This document shows positions 6,984 through 14,670 of a DNA stretch of 64,000 bases, piece by piece (positions within the stretch are counted from its first letter, which is position 1; each line of letters opens with the position of its first letter). Both the position numbers and the translations under genes were made by a program. This stretch comes from Acidobacteriota bacterium. GTDB taxonomy: Bacteria > Acidobacteriota > Terriglobia > Bryobacterales > Bryobacteraceae. The stretch spans positions 22,401 through 86,400 of the forward strand of contig JAFDVS010000013.1 of the NCBI GenBank assembly GCA_018268935.1. The letters run 5' to 3'. The notes under the pieces were generated by a model. It had not been told where the DNA came from, searched no databases, and was given only the letters and a program-made list of their open reading frames with translations.

Positions 6984-8972
6984 ATGAGGGGACTTGCTTT
7001 GAACTGGGTACTTCTTTCACACATTTTGCTGCTGGGGGCGATGCAGACGCCCCGTGATTTGAAGTTGGAGTGGGAGCGGATTGAGCCGCAGAGTACGGCT
7101 GCGTCGAAGCGGTGGGCGCTGGTGGTGGGGATTTCCTCGTATCGCAACCTGCCTCCGCAGTCGCAGTTGCGATACGCGCATCGGGATGCGGAGGAGTTCG
7201 CGCGATTCCTGCGGGCCTCGCAGGGTGGGGCTTTGGGACCGACACAGGTACGGTTGCTGACGGAGAAGGATGCCACGCTGGGTGCTTTGCGCAGTGCGTT
7301 GCAGGAGTGGTTGCCGGCGGTGGCTGGACCTCGGGATGTGGTGTACATCTACTTCGCCGGACATGGCGTGATCGGGGAGCGGAATGAGCCCTATTTTGTA
7401 GCTCATGATTCGGATCCGCAGAATCTCCATGCGACGGGGCTGGCGTTTCGGGAGTTGAATGAAACCATCGGGAAACGGCTTCGGGCGCAGGCGGTGGTGC
7501 TGATGGCCGATGCTTGCCATACGGGCGGCATTGGTTGGGCCGATGCTTCGGATTCGCTGCCGGTGGCCGGTGCGGCACTGGAAGCACTGGCGGCGGGGGA
7601 TCGAATGTTCCTGAAGATTCTGGCGTCGCGCGGGACGGAACGAAGTTATGAAGATGCCCGGTGGGGCGGCGGGCACGGAGTGTTCACCTATTCGCTGTTG
7701 CGGGCACTGCAGGGCGAGGCGGATCGGGAGAAAGACGGATTTGTGCGGGCTTCGGAGTTGGTGGAGTTTGTGGGCAAAGAAGTAGCCGAGCAGACGGGCG
7801 CGCGGCAGAATCCGCGAGTGGCGGGGAATTTTGAGCCGCGCCTGGCACTGGCGGCGACTCCGCGCGGTGCGGCGAATGCGGCGAGGAATCCGGCCACGCT
7901 CACCGTGATCGGGCCGCCGGGCGCTTCGGTGTATGTGGACGATGTGTTTCGCGGAGCGGTGCGGCCAACCGGGCAATTGACGGTGGATGGACTCGTGATT
8001 GGCGCGCACAAGCTGGGTGTGGATCTGGCCGGTGGCGTGTCGCTGGAACAGCAACTCGCGCTGGGGGCGAATACGTCGATTGACGTGGCGCAGTTGCCGG
8101 GCGTGGCGCTGGCTCGATTGCAACGGATGATCGCCGATGGACAGGTGTTGGGGAAAGGCGAAGCACTGGAGTTTTTCCGCACTCACAATTGGGATGCGCA
8201 GTACAAGCCTTCGGCGGCAGTGCTGGTGACGGGTGCGCTGGAGAATCTGGGGCAGGCTTGCGTCAATGACTACGTGCAGTCGGATTCCATCGTGCTGAAG
8301 CGGCCCATGTTGCTGCGCGCGGTGGAGGCGTTTCAGGCGCTGCGGACGCTGCGTCCGAACGATGCGATGATTCCGGCGAAGATTTACTTCTGCGAGGCTC
8401 GGGCGCAGATTGCTGCGGGCGAGTTCGCGGCAGCGGAGAAGAACCTGCTCGCTTCGATTGCTTTGGAGAAGGAATTCGCTTGCGCCTACAATGCGCTGGG
8501 CGTGGCGTTGGGAAGGATGGGGCGATCGGCGGAGGCTCGGGCGGCGTTTGACAAAGCGGCGGAGTTGAATCCACAGTGGGGGCTGCCGTATTTCCAGATC
8601 GGGCAGGCGATTTTGAATGCGGGACAACCGGTGCCTGCGCTGCCGTACCTGGAGAAGTCTGTGAAGCTGTATCCACGGGCGACGCTGCCGCGGTGGTTTC
8701 TCCTGCGTGGATACCGGATGGCCGGACAGGGCGCGGATTTTGAGCGCACGGCGCGGGAATTGCTGAATGCCAATCCGAATTACGCCCCGACGTATCTGGA
8801 ATTGGGGAATTATTTCGAAGGGCGGAAGGATTTCGCGCGGGCGACGCAGGCATTCGATGCGTATTTAGCGCTGGCTCCGAATTTCGCCGATAGCGCGGCG
8901 GTGCGGCAGAGAGCGGAACGGAGCCGGGCGCAAACTGGGCGGCAGGCTCCATCGTTGCTCAAGAAGCGGTAG
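6984..8972 (+). CDS. Caspase-family (C14) protein with PEGA domain and TPR repeats
   Basis: 662 residues from ATG 6984, preceded by GAGGA (6969-6973); an upstream GTG would extend into the previous gene. Residues 1-20 form a signal-peptide-like leader. Residues 43-290 are a caspase-like cysteine peptidase with the His in YFAGHG (H127) and the Cys in DACHTGG (C178), so both catalytic residues are kept. Residues about 303-365 are a PEGA domain (TLTVIGPPGASVYVDD), a surface-associated beta fold. From about 490 to 650 there are tandem TPR motifs such as AYNALGVALGRMGRSAEARAAF. Bacterial metacaspase-type enzymes cleave after basic residues, but the target here is unknown. The stop overlaps the convergent aldo/keto reductase gene by 14 bases. 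Confidence 0.88.
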   Translation: MRGLALNWVLLSHILLLGAMQTPRDLKLEWERIEPQSTAASKRWALVVGISSYRNLPPQSQLRYAHRDAEEFARFLRASQGGALGPTQVRLLTEKDATLGALRSALQEWLPAVAGPRDVVYIYFAGHGVIGERNEPYFVAHDSDPQNLHATGLAFRELNETIGKRLRAQAVVLMADACHTGGIGWADASDSLPVAGAALEALAAGDRMFLKILASRGTERSYEDARWGGGHGVFTYSLLRALQGEADREKDGFVRASELVEFVGKEVAEQTGARQNPRVAGNFEPRLALAATPRGAANAARNPATLTVIGPPGASVYVDDVFRGAVRPTGQLTVDGLVIGAHKLGVDLAGGVSLEQQLALGANTSIDVAQLPGVALARLQRMIADGQVLGKGEALEFFRTHNWDAQYKPSAAVLVTGALENLGQACVNDYVQSDSIVLKRPMLLRAVEAFQALRTLRPNDAMIPAKIYFCEARAQIAAGEFAAAEKNLLASIALEKEFACAYNALGVALGRMGRSAEARAAFDKAAELNPQWGLPYFQIGQAILNAGQPVPALPYLEKSVKLYPRATLPRWFLLRGYRMAGQGADFERTARELLNANPNYAPTYLELGNYFEGRKDFARATQAFDAYLALAPNFADSAAVRQRAERSRAQTGRQAPSLLKKR

Positions 8973-9918
8973 TGTAGACCGCTTCGACTTCGGCGATTTC
9001 GTCGGGTGTGAGGCGGAAATCGGCCGCTCCGATGACGCCATCGACTTGCGCGGCGTTGCGCATGCCGACGATCGCTGCGGTGACGGCGGGATTGCGCAGA
9101 ACCCAGGCAATGGCGGCTTCGCCGGTGGTGCGTCCGTGGCGTTTGCCGATGCCGCCGAGGATTTCGGCGAGCTTCAAATTGCGATCGAGTGCGGGCAACT
9201 GGAAGGCGGGGTTGCGGCGGCGCCAATCGTCTTCGGGGAGCGACAATGCGCGCTCGCGGGTCATGGCTCCGCTGAGAAGGCCGGCTTTCATTGGCGAATA
9301 GACAATCGCCCCGATGTTGTTGGCGAGAGCATGCGGCAGGATTTCAGCTTCCACTTCGCGGCTGACCAGCGAGTACGGCGGCTGCAAGGAAGTGATGGGG
9401 CCGAGCGCTTGCGCGCGCTTCATCTGGGCGACGCTGAAATTGGACACACCGATCCAGCGCACCTTGCCTTCCTGCTGGAGTTTGAGCAGAGTGGACCAGC
9501 CTTCTTCGACGTCCTCATCGGGTTCCGGCCAGTGGATCTGGTAGAGGTCGATCACATCCGTGTTGAGGCGGCGCAGGCTCGCTTCGCATTCGCGGCGGAC
9601 GGAATCGGCCTTGAGGGACTTGGCGATCTGGCGCGTGGATTCATCCCAGATGCGGGCGCACTTGGTGAAGACGTAGGGCCGGTTGGCGCGGCCCGCGATG
9701 GCTTTGCCAACCACTTCTTCCGAGTGGCCGAGTCCGTAGACGGCGGCAGTGTCGATCCAGTTGACGCCATGGTCGAGCGCTTTGTGGATGGCGGCGATGG
9801 AGTCGGAGTCTTCCTGGGCGCTCCAACTGAAGGCCCAGCCTGCGCCCCCCATGGCCCATGCGCCAATGCCGATGGGGGTGATTTCCAGGTCGCTATTGCC
9901 AAGCTTGCGTTTCTGCAT
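8959..9918 (-). CDS. Aldo/keto reductase
   Basis: 319 residues, the usual family length for a TIM-barrel NADPH-dependent carbonyl reductase. The catalytic tetrad is visible: Asp56 and Tyr61 in DTAAVYGLGHSEE, Lys86 in VFTKCAR, and His129 in YQIHWPEPD. The coenzyme region includes WIGVSNFS and, near the C-terminus, a TTGEAAIAWVLRNPAV segment typical of the YghZ/Tas-like branch. Substrate cannot be read from sequence. Its ATG directly follows the TAA of the cupin gene, so the two form an operon. Its end overlaps the caspase gene on the other strand. Confidence 0.93.
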   Translation of the reverse strand: MQKRKLGNSDLEITPIGIGAWAMGGAGWAFSWSAQEDSDSIAAIHKALDHGVNWIDTAAVYGLGHSEEVVGKAIAGRANRPYVFTKCARIWDESTRQIAKSLKADSVRRECEASLRRLNTDVIDLYQIHWPEPDEDVEEGWSTLLKLQQEGKVRWIGVSNFSVAQMKRAQALGPITSLQPPYSLVSREVEAEILPHALANNIGAIVYSPMKAGLLSGAMTRERALSLPEDDWRRRNPAFQLPALDRNLKLAEILGGIGKRHGRTTGEAAIAWVLRNPAVTAAIVGMRNAAQVDGVIGAADFRLTPDEIAEVEAVYTTAS

Positions 9919-10326
9919 TTATGCCTTCCACTTGTAGAAATAGAACAGGAGGGGAGTTTTGCCGGTGTTGGTGATGCCGTGCGATTTGTTCGCGCCGCAG
10001 TACATCATGGAGCCGGGGCCGATTTTGGTGGTCTTGCCATCAAGGAAGATTTCGCCAGTGCCTTCGGTGATGACCATGAATTCCTCTTCGGGGTGCGTGT
10101 GCGGCGGGTGAGGACTCATGCCCGCTTTGAGGCGAAGGCTGCCGGCGGTCATGGAGCGGATCTGGTCGGTGGCGCCTTCGAAGTAAATGCGGAGATCGCC
10201 GAAGGGCTCCTTGGTGAGTTTCGCCTGCGCTTCCGGAAGCGTGATGTTGGGGATCTTATTGCCGCCGGCGGCGAACAGGGCTGGAGCCACGGCTAAAGAT
10301 TGGAGGAAACCACGTCGTTTGGCCAT
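9919..10326 (-). CDS. Tat-type exported cupin-domain protein
   Basis: 135 residues from ATG 10326. The leader MAKRRGFLQSLAVAPALFAAG has a twin-arginine pattern, suggesting export of a folded metal-bound protein. Residues about 60-130 form one cupin barrel: PHPPHTHPEEEFMVITEG holds the His-x-His and Glu metal ligands and NKSHGITN the last His. Single cupins of this kind can be dioxygenases, isomerases or sugar-binding proteins; none is favoured here. TACAAT lies 8 bases before the ATG and there is no Shine-Dalgarno sequence. The gene is directly followed by the aldo/keto reductase, which may share its substrate. Confidence 0.85.
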   Translation of the reverse strand: MAKRRGFLQSLAVAPALFAAGGNKIPNITLPEAQAKLTKEPFGDLRIYFEGATDQIRSMTAGSLRLKAGMSPHPPHTHPEEEFMVITEGTGEIFLDGKTTKIGPGSMMYCGANKSHGITNTGKTPLLFYFYKWKA

Positions 10327-10334
10327 AAGGTTCG

Positions 10335-10340
10335 ATTGTA
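10335..10340 (-). promoter_or_regulatory. Candidate -10 box TACAAT for the cupin operon
   Basis: On the minus strand TACAAT is 8 bases before the cupin ATG at 10326, fitting a leaderless start. It overlaps a TTGTAA on the plus strand that could serve as -35 for the divergent nitroreductase gene. Confidence 0.4.
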
Positions 10341-10363
10341 ACAACGCATTGGGATGGGATACT
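10336..10363 (+). promoter_or_regulatory. Weak promoter TTGTAA-16-GATACT for the nitroreductase
   Basis: TTGTAA (10336-10341) and GATACT (10358-10363) are 16 bases apart, and the GTG start lies 7 bases after the second box. It is a weak match and no ribosome binding site is present. Confidence 0.3.
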
Positions 10364-10370
10364 CGTAAGC

Positions 10371-11024
10371 GTGGAACGAGTGGAGCTTGGCTTTGAACGG
10401 TTGACGGCGGAAGAACAATTGGCGCGGAGCCGGGCGCTGCTGGCACGCTTTGCCAAGCGGCGATGCGTCAGGGAATTTTCTTCCAAGCCGGCGGAGTGGG
10501 AACTGATCGCCAATGCAATCCGATTTGCCGGGTCGGCGCCGAGCGGGGCCAACCAGCAGCCGTGGCGATTCGTCGTGGTGCGCGATGCGGAGTTGAAACG
10601 GCGGATCCGCGAGGCGGCGGAAGAGGAAGAACGGGAAAATTACGAGCACCGATTCCCGGAGGAATGGAAGCAGGCGCTGGAGCCGTTCGGTACGGACTGG
10701 CACAAGGAGTTTCTGGAAACGGCGCCGTACCTGATTGTGGTGTTCCGGATCGACTACGGGCTGGAGGATGGGAAGAAGATCAAGCACTACTATGTGCAGG
10801 AGTCGGTGGGGATTGCGGTGGGATTCCTGATCGCGGCGCTGCATGAAGCGGGATTGGCGACCTTGGTGCATACGCCGAATCCGATGGGGTTTCTGACGCG
10901 GATACTTGACCGTCCGGTCAATGAAAGGCCGTTTTTGCTGCTCCCGGTGGGCTATCCGGCTGAGGGAGTAACGGTTCCGGCGATTGGGAAGAAGCCGCTC
11001 GAGGAGATCTGCATCGTACGGTAA
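10371..11024 (+). CDS. Nitroreductase-family flavoprotein (iodotyrosine deiodinase/BluB-like)
   Basis: 217 residues from GTG 10371. FMN-dependent nitroreductase fold: the FMN-phosphate segment [28 protein letters not shown], then [23 protein letters not shown] and HTPNPMGFL, ending [15 protein letters not shown]. This set of motifs resembles the iodotyrosine deiodinase branch rather than NfsB. Reaction and substrate are not defined; reductive dehalogenation or nitro/quinone reduction are options. The start is not certain because a second in-frame GTG lies at 10380 and no ribosome binding site is seen. It is divergent from the cupin/reductase pair. Confidence 0.87.
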   Translation: MERVELGFERLTAEEQLARSRALLARFAKRRCVREFSSKPAEWELIANAIRFAGSAPSGANQQPWRFVVVRDAELKRRIREAAEEEERENYEHRFPEEWKQALEPFGTDWHKEFLETAPYLIVVFRIDYGLEDGKKIKHYYVQESVGIAVGFLIAALHEAGLATLVHTPNPMGFLTRILDRPVNERPFLLLPVGYPAEGVTVPAIGKKPLEEICIVR

Positions 11025-11058
11025 GTGCCCGTGCTGTGTTACCTTTTGAAATTGACCT

Positions 11059-11340
11059 ATGGCGTTTGAATCCGACAAGACGATGTTCGAGGTGTACCGC
11101 GACAGCACCTACACGGGGAAGTTCCGTGTCGTGTATTTCACGGAGTTGCAGGACCACAACAAAGAGAGCGAAATCAATCACGCGATGGCGGGGGAACACT
11201 TCTTCGATGGGTTCATCAAGAACTTCGGCAAGGACGAAGCGAAGGAAATCATCGTCGGGTTGCTCGATCGCATGAACAACGGCGAACCGCTGAGCACGGG
11301 CGATTTCGTGAAAGCCCTCGGCGATCACCTGTCTTCGTAA
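11059..11340 (+). CDS. Conserved-looking hypothetical protein, 93 aa
   Basis: Not recognised. A small soluble protein with an alternating strand-helix pattern: MAFESDKTMFEVYRDSTYTG, YFTELQDHNKESEINHAMAGE, and two helices towards the C-terminus (KDEAKEIIVGLLDRMNNG). It is acidic with no signal peptide or Cys. ATG 11059 is the only sensible start; no ribosome binding site is visible. Codon use matches its neighbours. It is followed 11 bases later by another unknown gene, and the two are likely co-transcribed. Confidence 0.65.
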   Translation: MAFESDKTMFEVYRDSTYTGKFRVVYFTELQDHNKESEINHAMAGEHFFDGFIKNFGKDEAKEIIVGLLDRMNNGEPLSTGDFVKALGDHLSS

Positions 11341-11351
11341 GGACCCCGGGA

Positions 11352-11861
11352 TTGCAGATCACACGATTCCTTTCGTTGAACGAGAACCAGTTTCTCGGTT
11401 GCCTCAGTGCGTTCGTGGAAACGCTTTCCGGCGAGTTGAACTCGGCGTTGGCGTTTTTGCGGCGGATGGAGAACCGGAGGAAGGGCTCGGCGTTCGCCTT
11501 TGAGATGCAGATGGACAAGCATCGCTATGGAGCGATGATCGTCCTGGAGCGGTGGGCGGATTTCACGCGGGCATTTGCGGGGCACGTGGAGTTGGGGGCG
11601 CACCAGGTGTTATTCGACAGCGCGGCCGAGCGCGTGCGGCAATCGCAGAAGATTCTGGAACAGGCGAGCGGTTTAGTGGACAGCGGCGATGTGTATTTGA
11701 GCGAAATGGTGGAGGCGTGCGCGATGGCGTACCGCACGGTGGAGTTCACGTTTCAGGAAGAGCGGAAAGCGGCGGATCAGGCGGTGGCGCTGGGGCCGAT
11801 GCTGCCGGAGGAGTTCAAGGAATACCGGAAGGTGTTTCTGATGGACTTATCGGAGCGTTAG
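11352..11861 (+). CDS. Hypothetical helical protein, 169 aa
   Basis: Not recognised. It begins at TTG 11352, accepted because TAAGGA (11338-11343) lies 8 bases before it and the first internal Met is about 40 codons later. The protein is almost wholly helical with many Glu, Arg and Ala residues (for example SAAERVRQSQKILEQASGLV) and one Cys-containing turn, suggesting a four-helix bundle. No membrane segment or export signal. It overlaps the convergent regulator gene by 15 bases. Confidence 0.65.
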   Translation: MQITRFLSLNENQFLGCLSAFVETLSGELNSALAFLRRMENRRKGSAFAFEMQMDKHRYGAMIVLERWADFTRAFAGHVELGAHQVLFDSAAERVRQSQKILEQASGLVDSGDVYLSEMVEACAMAYRTVEFTFQEERKAADQAVALGPMLPEEFKEYRKVFLMDLSER

Positions 11862-13970
11862 GCGCAGGTTCTCAATCACCATAATCTGGCTGGAACGGTC
11901 AGAGACTTTTGTGTAAACGACCTCTCGTTCCTCGGGTGAGAGAGCGAACCCGGATACCTCGATGCCGTGGAAGGTGACGAGTGGTGTCCAGCGGTTGCGA
12001 TCGGGATGAAGGCTGCCGAGGACACCGCGGGAGAGCAGGTGGATTCCATCCTTGCCGGGGGTCCAATCGGAAAAGGGCTCATTCCAGATGGCGATTTCCT
12101 CTCCGCCCGCGATGGGGACGCGTTTGATTCCCGGACGGATCATGTCTGGACGGTAGTAGACATGCCCCTTCCATTCGAGCGGTTGATGCCCTCCGTGATA
12201 GGTGACCCGGACCGCTTCACCGGCCCCGGTGGCTGGTATTTTCCAGATGTCCATCAAGCCCGATCGTTTGGAGGAGAAGTAGATCCACTGTCCATCGGCA
12301 GACCAGGCCGGGCGGGCATCGAGTCCGGGGCTTTGTGTCAGCCGAAGGGGGCGTCCGCCGCCGGCGGGAATGACGAAGATCTCCGAGTCGTTATTCACTA
12401 AAGCCGCAAAGGCGATGCGATCGCCCGCGGGCGACCATGCGGGAGAATTCGGCTGGGCGGATGACCGGGTCAACTGCACGAGCCCAGTGCCGTCGCGTGC
12501 GGCTGACCAGAGTTCCATCGATCCGGAGCGGTTCGAAGCAAACACGACGGTTCGCCCATTTGGGGAGATTCTGGCTTGCAAGCCATGCCCCGCGGATGAC
12601 GGCCATGAGGAGCTCGAATCGGGGCTGGCCGTAATGGGCATGGTCCACAATTCGTCGCGCGCGTCCATGTTGGTGAAAGCGGCGCGGCTCTTCTGGGGGC
12701 TGACAGTCACCCCCAGGGGGAGACGGGCGGTGGCGGTCACCTGAATGGGCGATCCACCATCCAGGGCGACGCGCCAGATGCCGGTTCCCTGCTCCAGTTC
12801 CGCACCGAAGCAGATGGTGCGGCTATCCGGCGACCAACCGACTCCGGAGAGATTCATGGCGCCTTCGAGTAGAGGTCGCTCGCTACCAGGGGCGCCATCG
12901 ATCTGCTGCAGATAGAGGCTGGCCATGGAAAACGAGGCGCCGCGAAGAAAGGCGACCCACTTGCCGTCGGGCGAGACGGAAGGCGCCACATCCCCCCACC
13001 AATGGCGGGGCGGATTGGTGAGGGCGGCGACGCGGTTGCCATCGCGCACACGGTAGATCCGAAGCGGCAGAATCGGTCCGGTGTCGCCGCCTTGGACTTC
13101 ACGATCAGAAACCAGCAGATCGCCATTCTCGAGCCAGGACATGGGCTGTCCCAGCCAGTGGAAAATGAGGCGCTGATTGAATGTGTAGGCGCGTTGCGGG
13201 ACGCCACCGAGAGCCGGAGTGGTCCAAACGGCGCGGGTGGTCGAATCCTCGCGCACGAAGGCGATGTTGCGGCCATCGGGCGACCAGACGGGGGAATGAT
13301 CGCGGTCCGGACCAGCCGTCAACACCAGTGGCTCTCCGGTGTCGACGAGCTTTACTTCAATGTGACTTGGCCCCCCCGGCTTGGGCCGCCAACTGAAAGC
13401 CACGCGTTCTCCATCCGGTGAGAAGGATGGGGAACTGACCTGACCTCCATAGCCGGTGAGCGGCTTGATACGCAGCGGCGGTTGCACCACCCTCTGACCG
13501 AGGAACAACCAGGTTGCGCCCAGCAGCAGCAGCAAAGACAAGACGGCGGCCACAGCCAAGGGGGTCCGCAGGCGATTGCGAGCGGGCACGGGTTGGGGGA
13601 TTGGGTCCGCGGCCGCCGGCTGTGAGGCTTCAATTCCGCCGATGAAGCGGTAACCCATTCTGGGGACGGTTTCGATATAGGCGGGGACGCTGGCGTCGTC
13701 CGACAATGCGGTCCTGATCTGGGAGATGCAGAGATTCAGATTGCGATCGAAATCAACGAAGGTGTCCTCGCCCCACAGTTGCTTGCGGATCTCATCCCGT
13801 TCCACCACCTGTCCGGGGCGGGCAAGCAGCAGAAGGAGGACCCGGAATGGCCGCGCGGCCAGCTTGATGCGAATGCCCCGTTTGCGCAATTCCATTTCCG
13901 CCGGGTACACCGCGAAAGGGCCAAATCGGATCTCCGCACCGCCGCCGCTAACATTGGGAGCAGGTGCCAT
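11847..13970 (-). CDS. CadC-like transmembrane regulator: OmpR-type winged helix plus PD40 beta-propeller
   Basis: 707 residues. Residues about 12-110 are an OmpR/PhoB-type winged helix (GPFAVYPAEMELRKRG, RPFRVLLLLLARPGQVV, FVDFDRNLNLCISQIRTAL, YIETVPRMGYRFIG) without a receiver domain. After a proline-rich linker comes one membrane helix (about 135-158). The outside part, 165-700, has PD40/TolB-type blades with repeated SPDGxxxAF motifs, as in FSPDGERVAFSW and WSADGQWIYFSSKRS. The layout means a DNA-binding domain in the cytoplasm is wired directly to an external sensor, as in ToxR and CadC. The signal is unknown. A perfect inverted repeat 4 bases upstream of the ATG may be its own binding site. 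Confidence 0.9.
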   Translation of the reverse strand: MAPAPNVSGGGAEIRFGPFAVYPAEMELRKRGIRIKLAARPFRVLLLLLARPGQVVERDEIRKQLWGEDTFVDFDRNLNLCISQIRTALSDDASVPAYIETVPRMGYRFIGGIEASQPAAADPIPQPVPARNRLRTPLAVAAVLSLLLLLGATWLFLGQRVVQPPLRIKPLTGYGGQVSSPSFSPDGERVAFSWRPKPGGPSHIEVKLVDTGEPLVLTAGPDRDHSPVWSPDGRNIAFVREDSTTRAVWTTPALGGVPQRAYTFNQRLIFHWLGQPMSWLENGDLLVSDREVQGGDTGPILPLRIYRVRDGNRVAALTNPPRHWWGDVAPSVSPDGKWVAFLRGASFSMASLYLQQIDGAPGSERPLLEGAMNLSGVGWSPDSRTICFGAELEQGTGIWRVALDGGSPIQVTATARLPLGVTVSPQKSRAAFTNMDARDELWTMPITASPDSSSSWPSSAGHGLQARISPNGRTVVFASNRSGSMELWSAARDGTGLVQLTRSSAQPNSPAWSPAGDRIAFAALVNNDSEIFVIPAGGGRPLRLTQSPGLDARPAWSADGQWIYFSSKRSGLMDIWKIPATGAGEAVRVTYHGGHQPLEWKGHVYYRPDMIRPGIKRVPIAGGEEIAIWNEPFSDWTPGKDGIHLLSRGVLGSLHPDRNRWTPLVTFHGIEVSGFALSPEEREVVYTKVSDRSSQIMVIENLRLTLR

Positions 13971-13974
13971 CGTT

Positions 13975-13989
13975 TCTGTAGCTTACAGA
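13975..13989. promoter_or_regulatory. Inverted repeat TCTGTA-GCT-TACAGA
   Basis: A perfect 6+3+6 palindrome immediately upstream of the transmembrane regulator gene and in the intergenic region shared with the secreted DUF3224-like gene. It is placed as an operator would be; the binding protein is not known. Confidence 0.4.
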
Positions 13990-14106
13990 CTAACACGCAA
14001 ATACATGGAAATAACCTGCTGCTGTCTTGGCGCAAGGTGCGGCGGGGGGGCACACTGGACTCCGTTCGCCTCTGGAAAAGGGGCGTCTCAAAAAGGAGAC
14101 TCAATC

Positions 14107-14625
14107 ATGACTCGTTATTTAGTTGCCGGTGTTGCCGGATTGCTGATGGCATTTCCCATCTTCGGGCAGGATTCGCTTACGGTGAACGGTTCGGGGACGT
14201 TCTCTTCGGTGGTGACCAACCCCTCGGAAGCACTGGATCCGCCGTGCGTGCTGAAGGTCACCCGGCGCGGGTCGGTGACGTTCACCGGTCTTCTCACCGG
14301 CGAGAATGGGACCATCGACTCGACGACGCTCTCCAACCGTTGCGGCGAAGTGCCGCAGGGTCCGGTGGTGGTGATCTACCGGCTGAACGATGTCACGGTA
14401 AACGGCAAGAAGGGCGGTTTGGTGATCTTTCAACGCGGCACGTTCGAAGGTGTAGTGGATTCGGCGAATGGAGCCAGGGTCACCAGCCACATTGAGGTGA
14501 TGGGTGTGTCTGGCGAATTGAAGGGGGTGACGGGATTCGGCATCGTGACCTCGCGTTCCGTGGCCAGCGGGACGACAAACACGTATTGGTGCCAGCTTCA
14601 GTTCCCGGCATTGGACAGTGAGTAA
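14107..14625 (+). CDS. Secreted DUF3224-like protein
   Basis: 172 residues from ATG 14107, with an excellent AAGGAGA (14093-14099) 7 bases upstream; the reading frame is open far upstream but that part is not coding. A signal peptide (MTRYLVAGVAGLLMAFPIFG) precedes a beta-rich domain with GLLTGENGTID, GLVIFQRGTFEGVVD and GVSGELKGVTGFG, the pattern of DUF3224 lipocalin-like proteins. Family function is unknown. Two Cys pairs could form disulfides outside the cytoplasm. It is transcribed away from the transmembrane regulator and could be its target. Confidence 0.8.
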   Translation: MTRYLVAGVAGLLMAFPIFGQDSLTVNGSGTFSSVVTNPSEALDPPCVLKVTRRGSVTFTGLLTGENGTIDSTTLSNRCGEVPQGPVVVIYRLNDVTVNGKKGGLVIFQRGTFEGVVDSANGARVTSHIEVMGVSGELKGVTGFGIVTSRSVASGTTNTYWCQLQFPALDSE

Positions 14626-14670
14626 GTTCGGGTAAAGACTCCGTTTCTCTTGCCGAAGAGCATAGACGAG

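Noticed and set aside
9046..10296. A 416-codon open frame on the plus strand opposite the aldo/keto reductase and cupin genes
   Set aside because: It is the shadow of two well-recognised minus-strand genes; its translation has no domain and is dominated by the Gly, Ala, Asp and Phe expected from an antisense frame in high-GC DNA.
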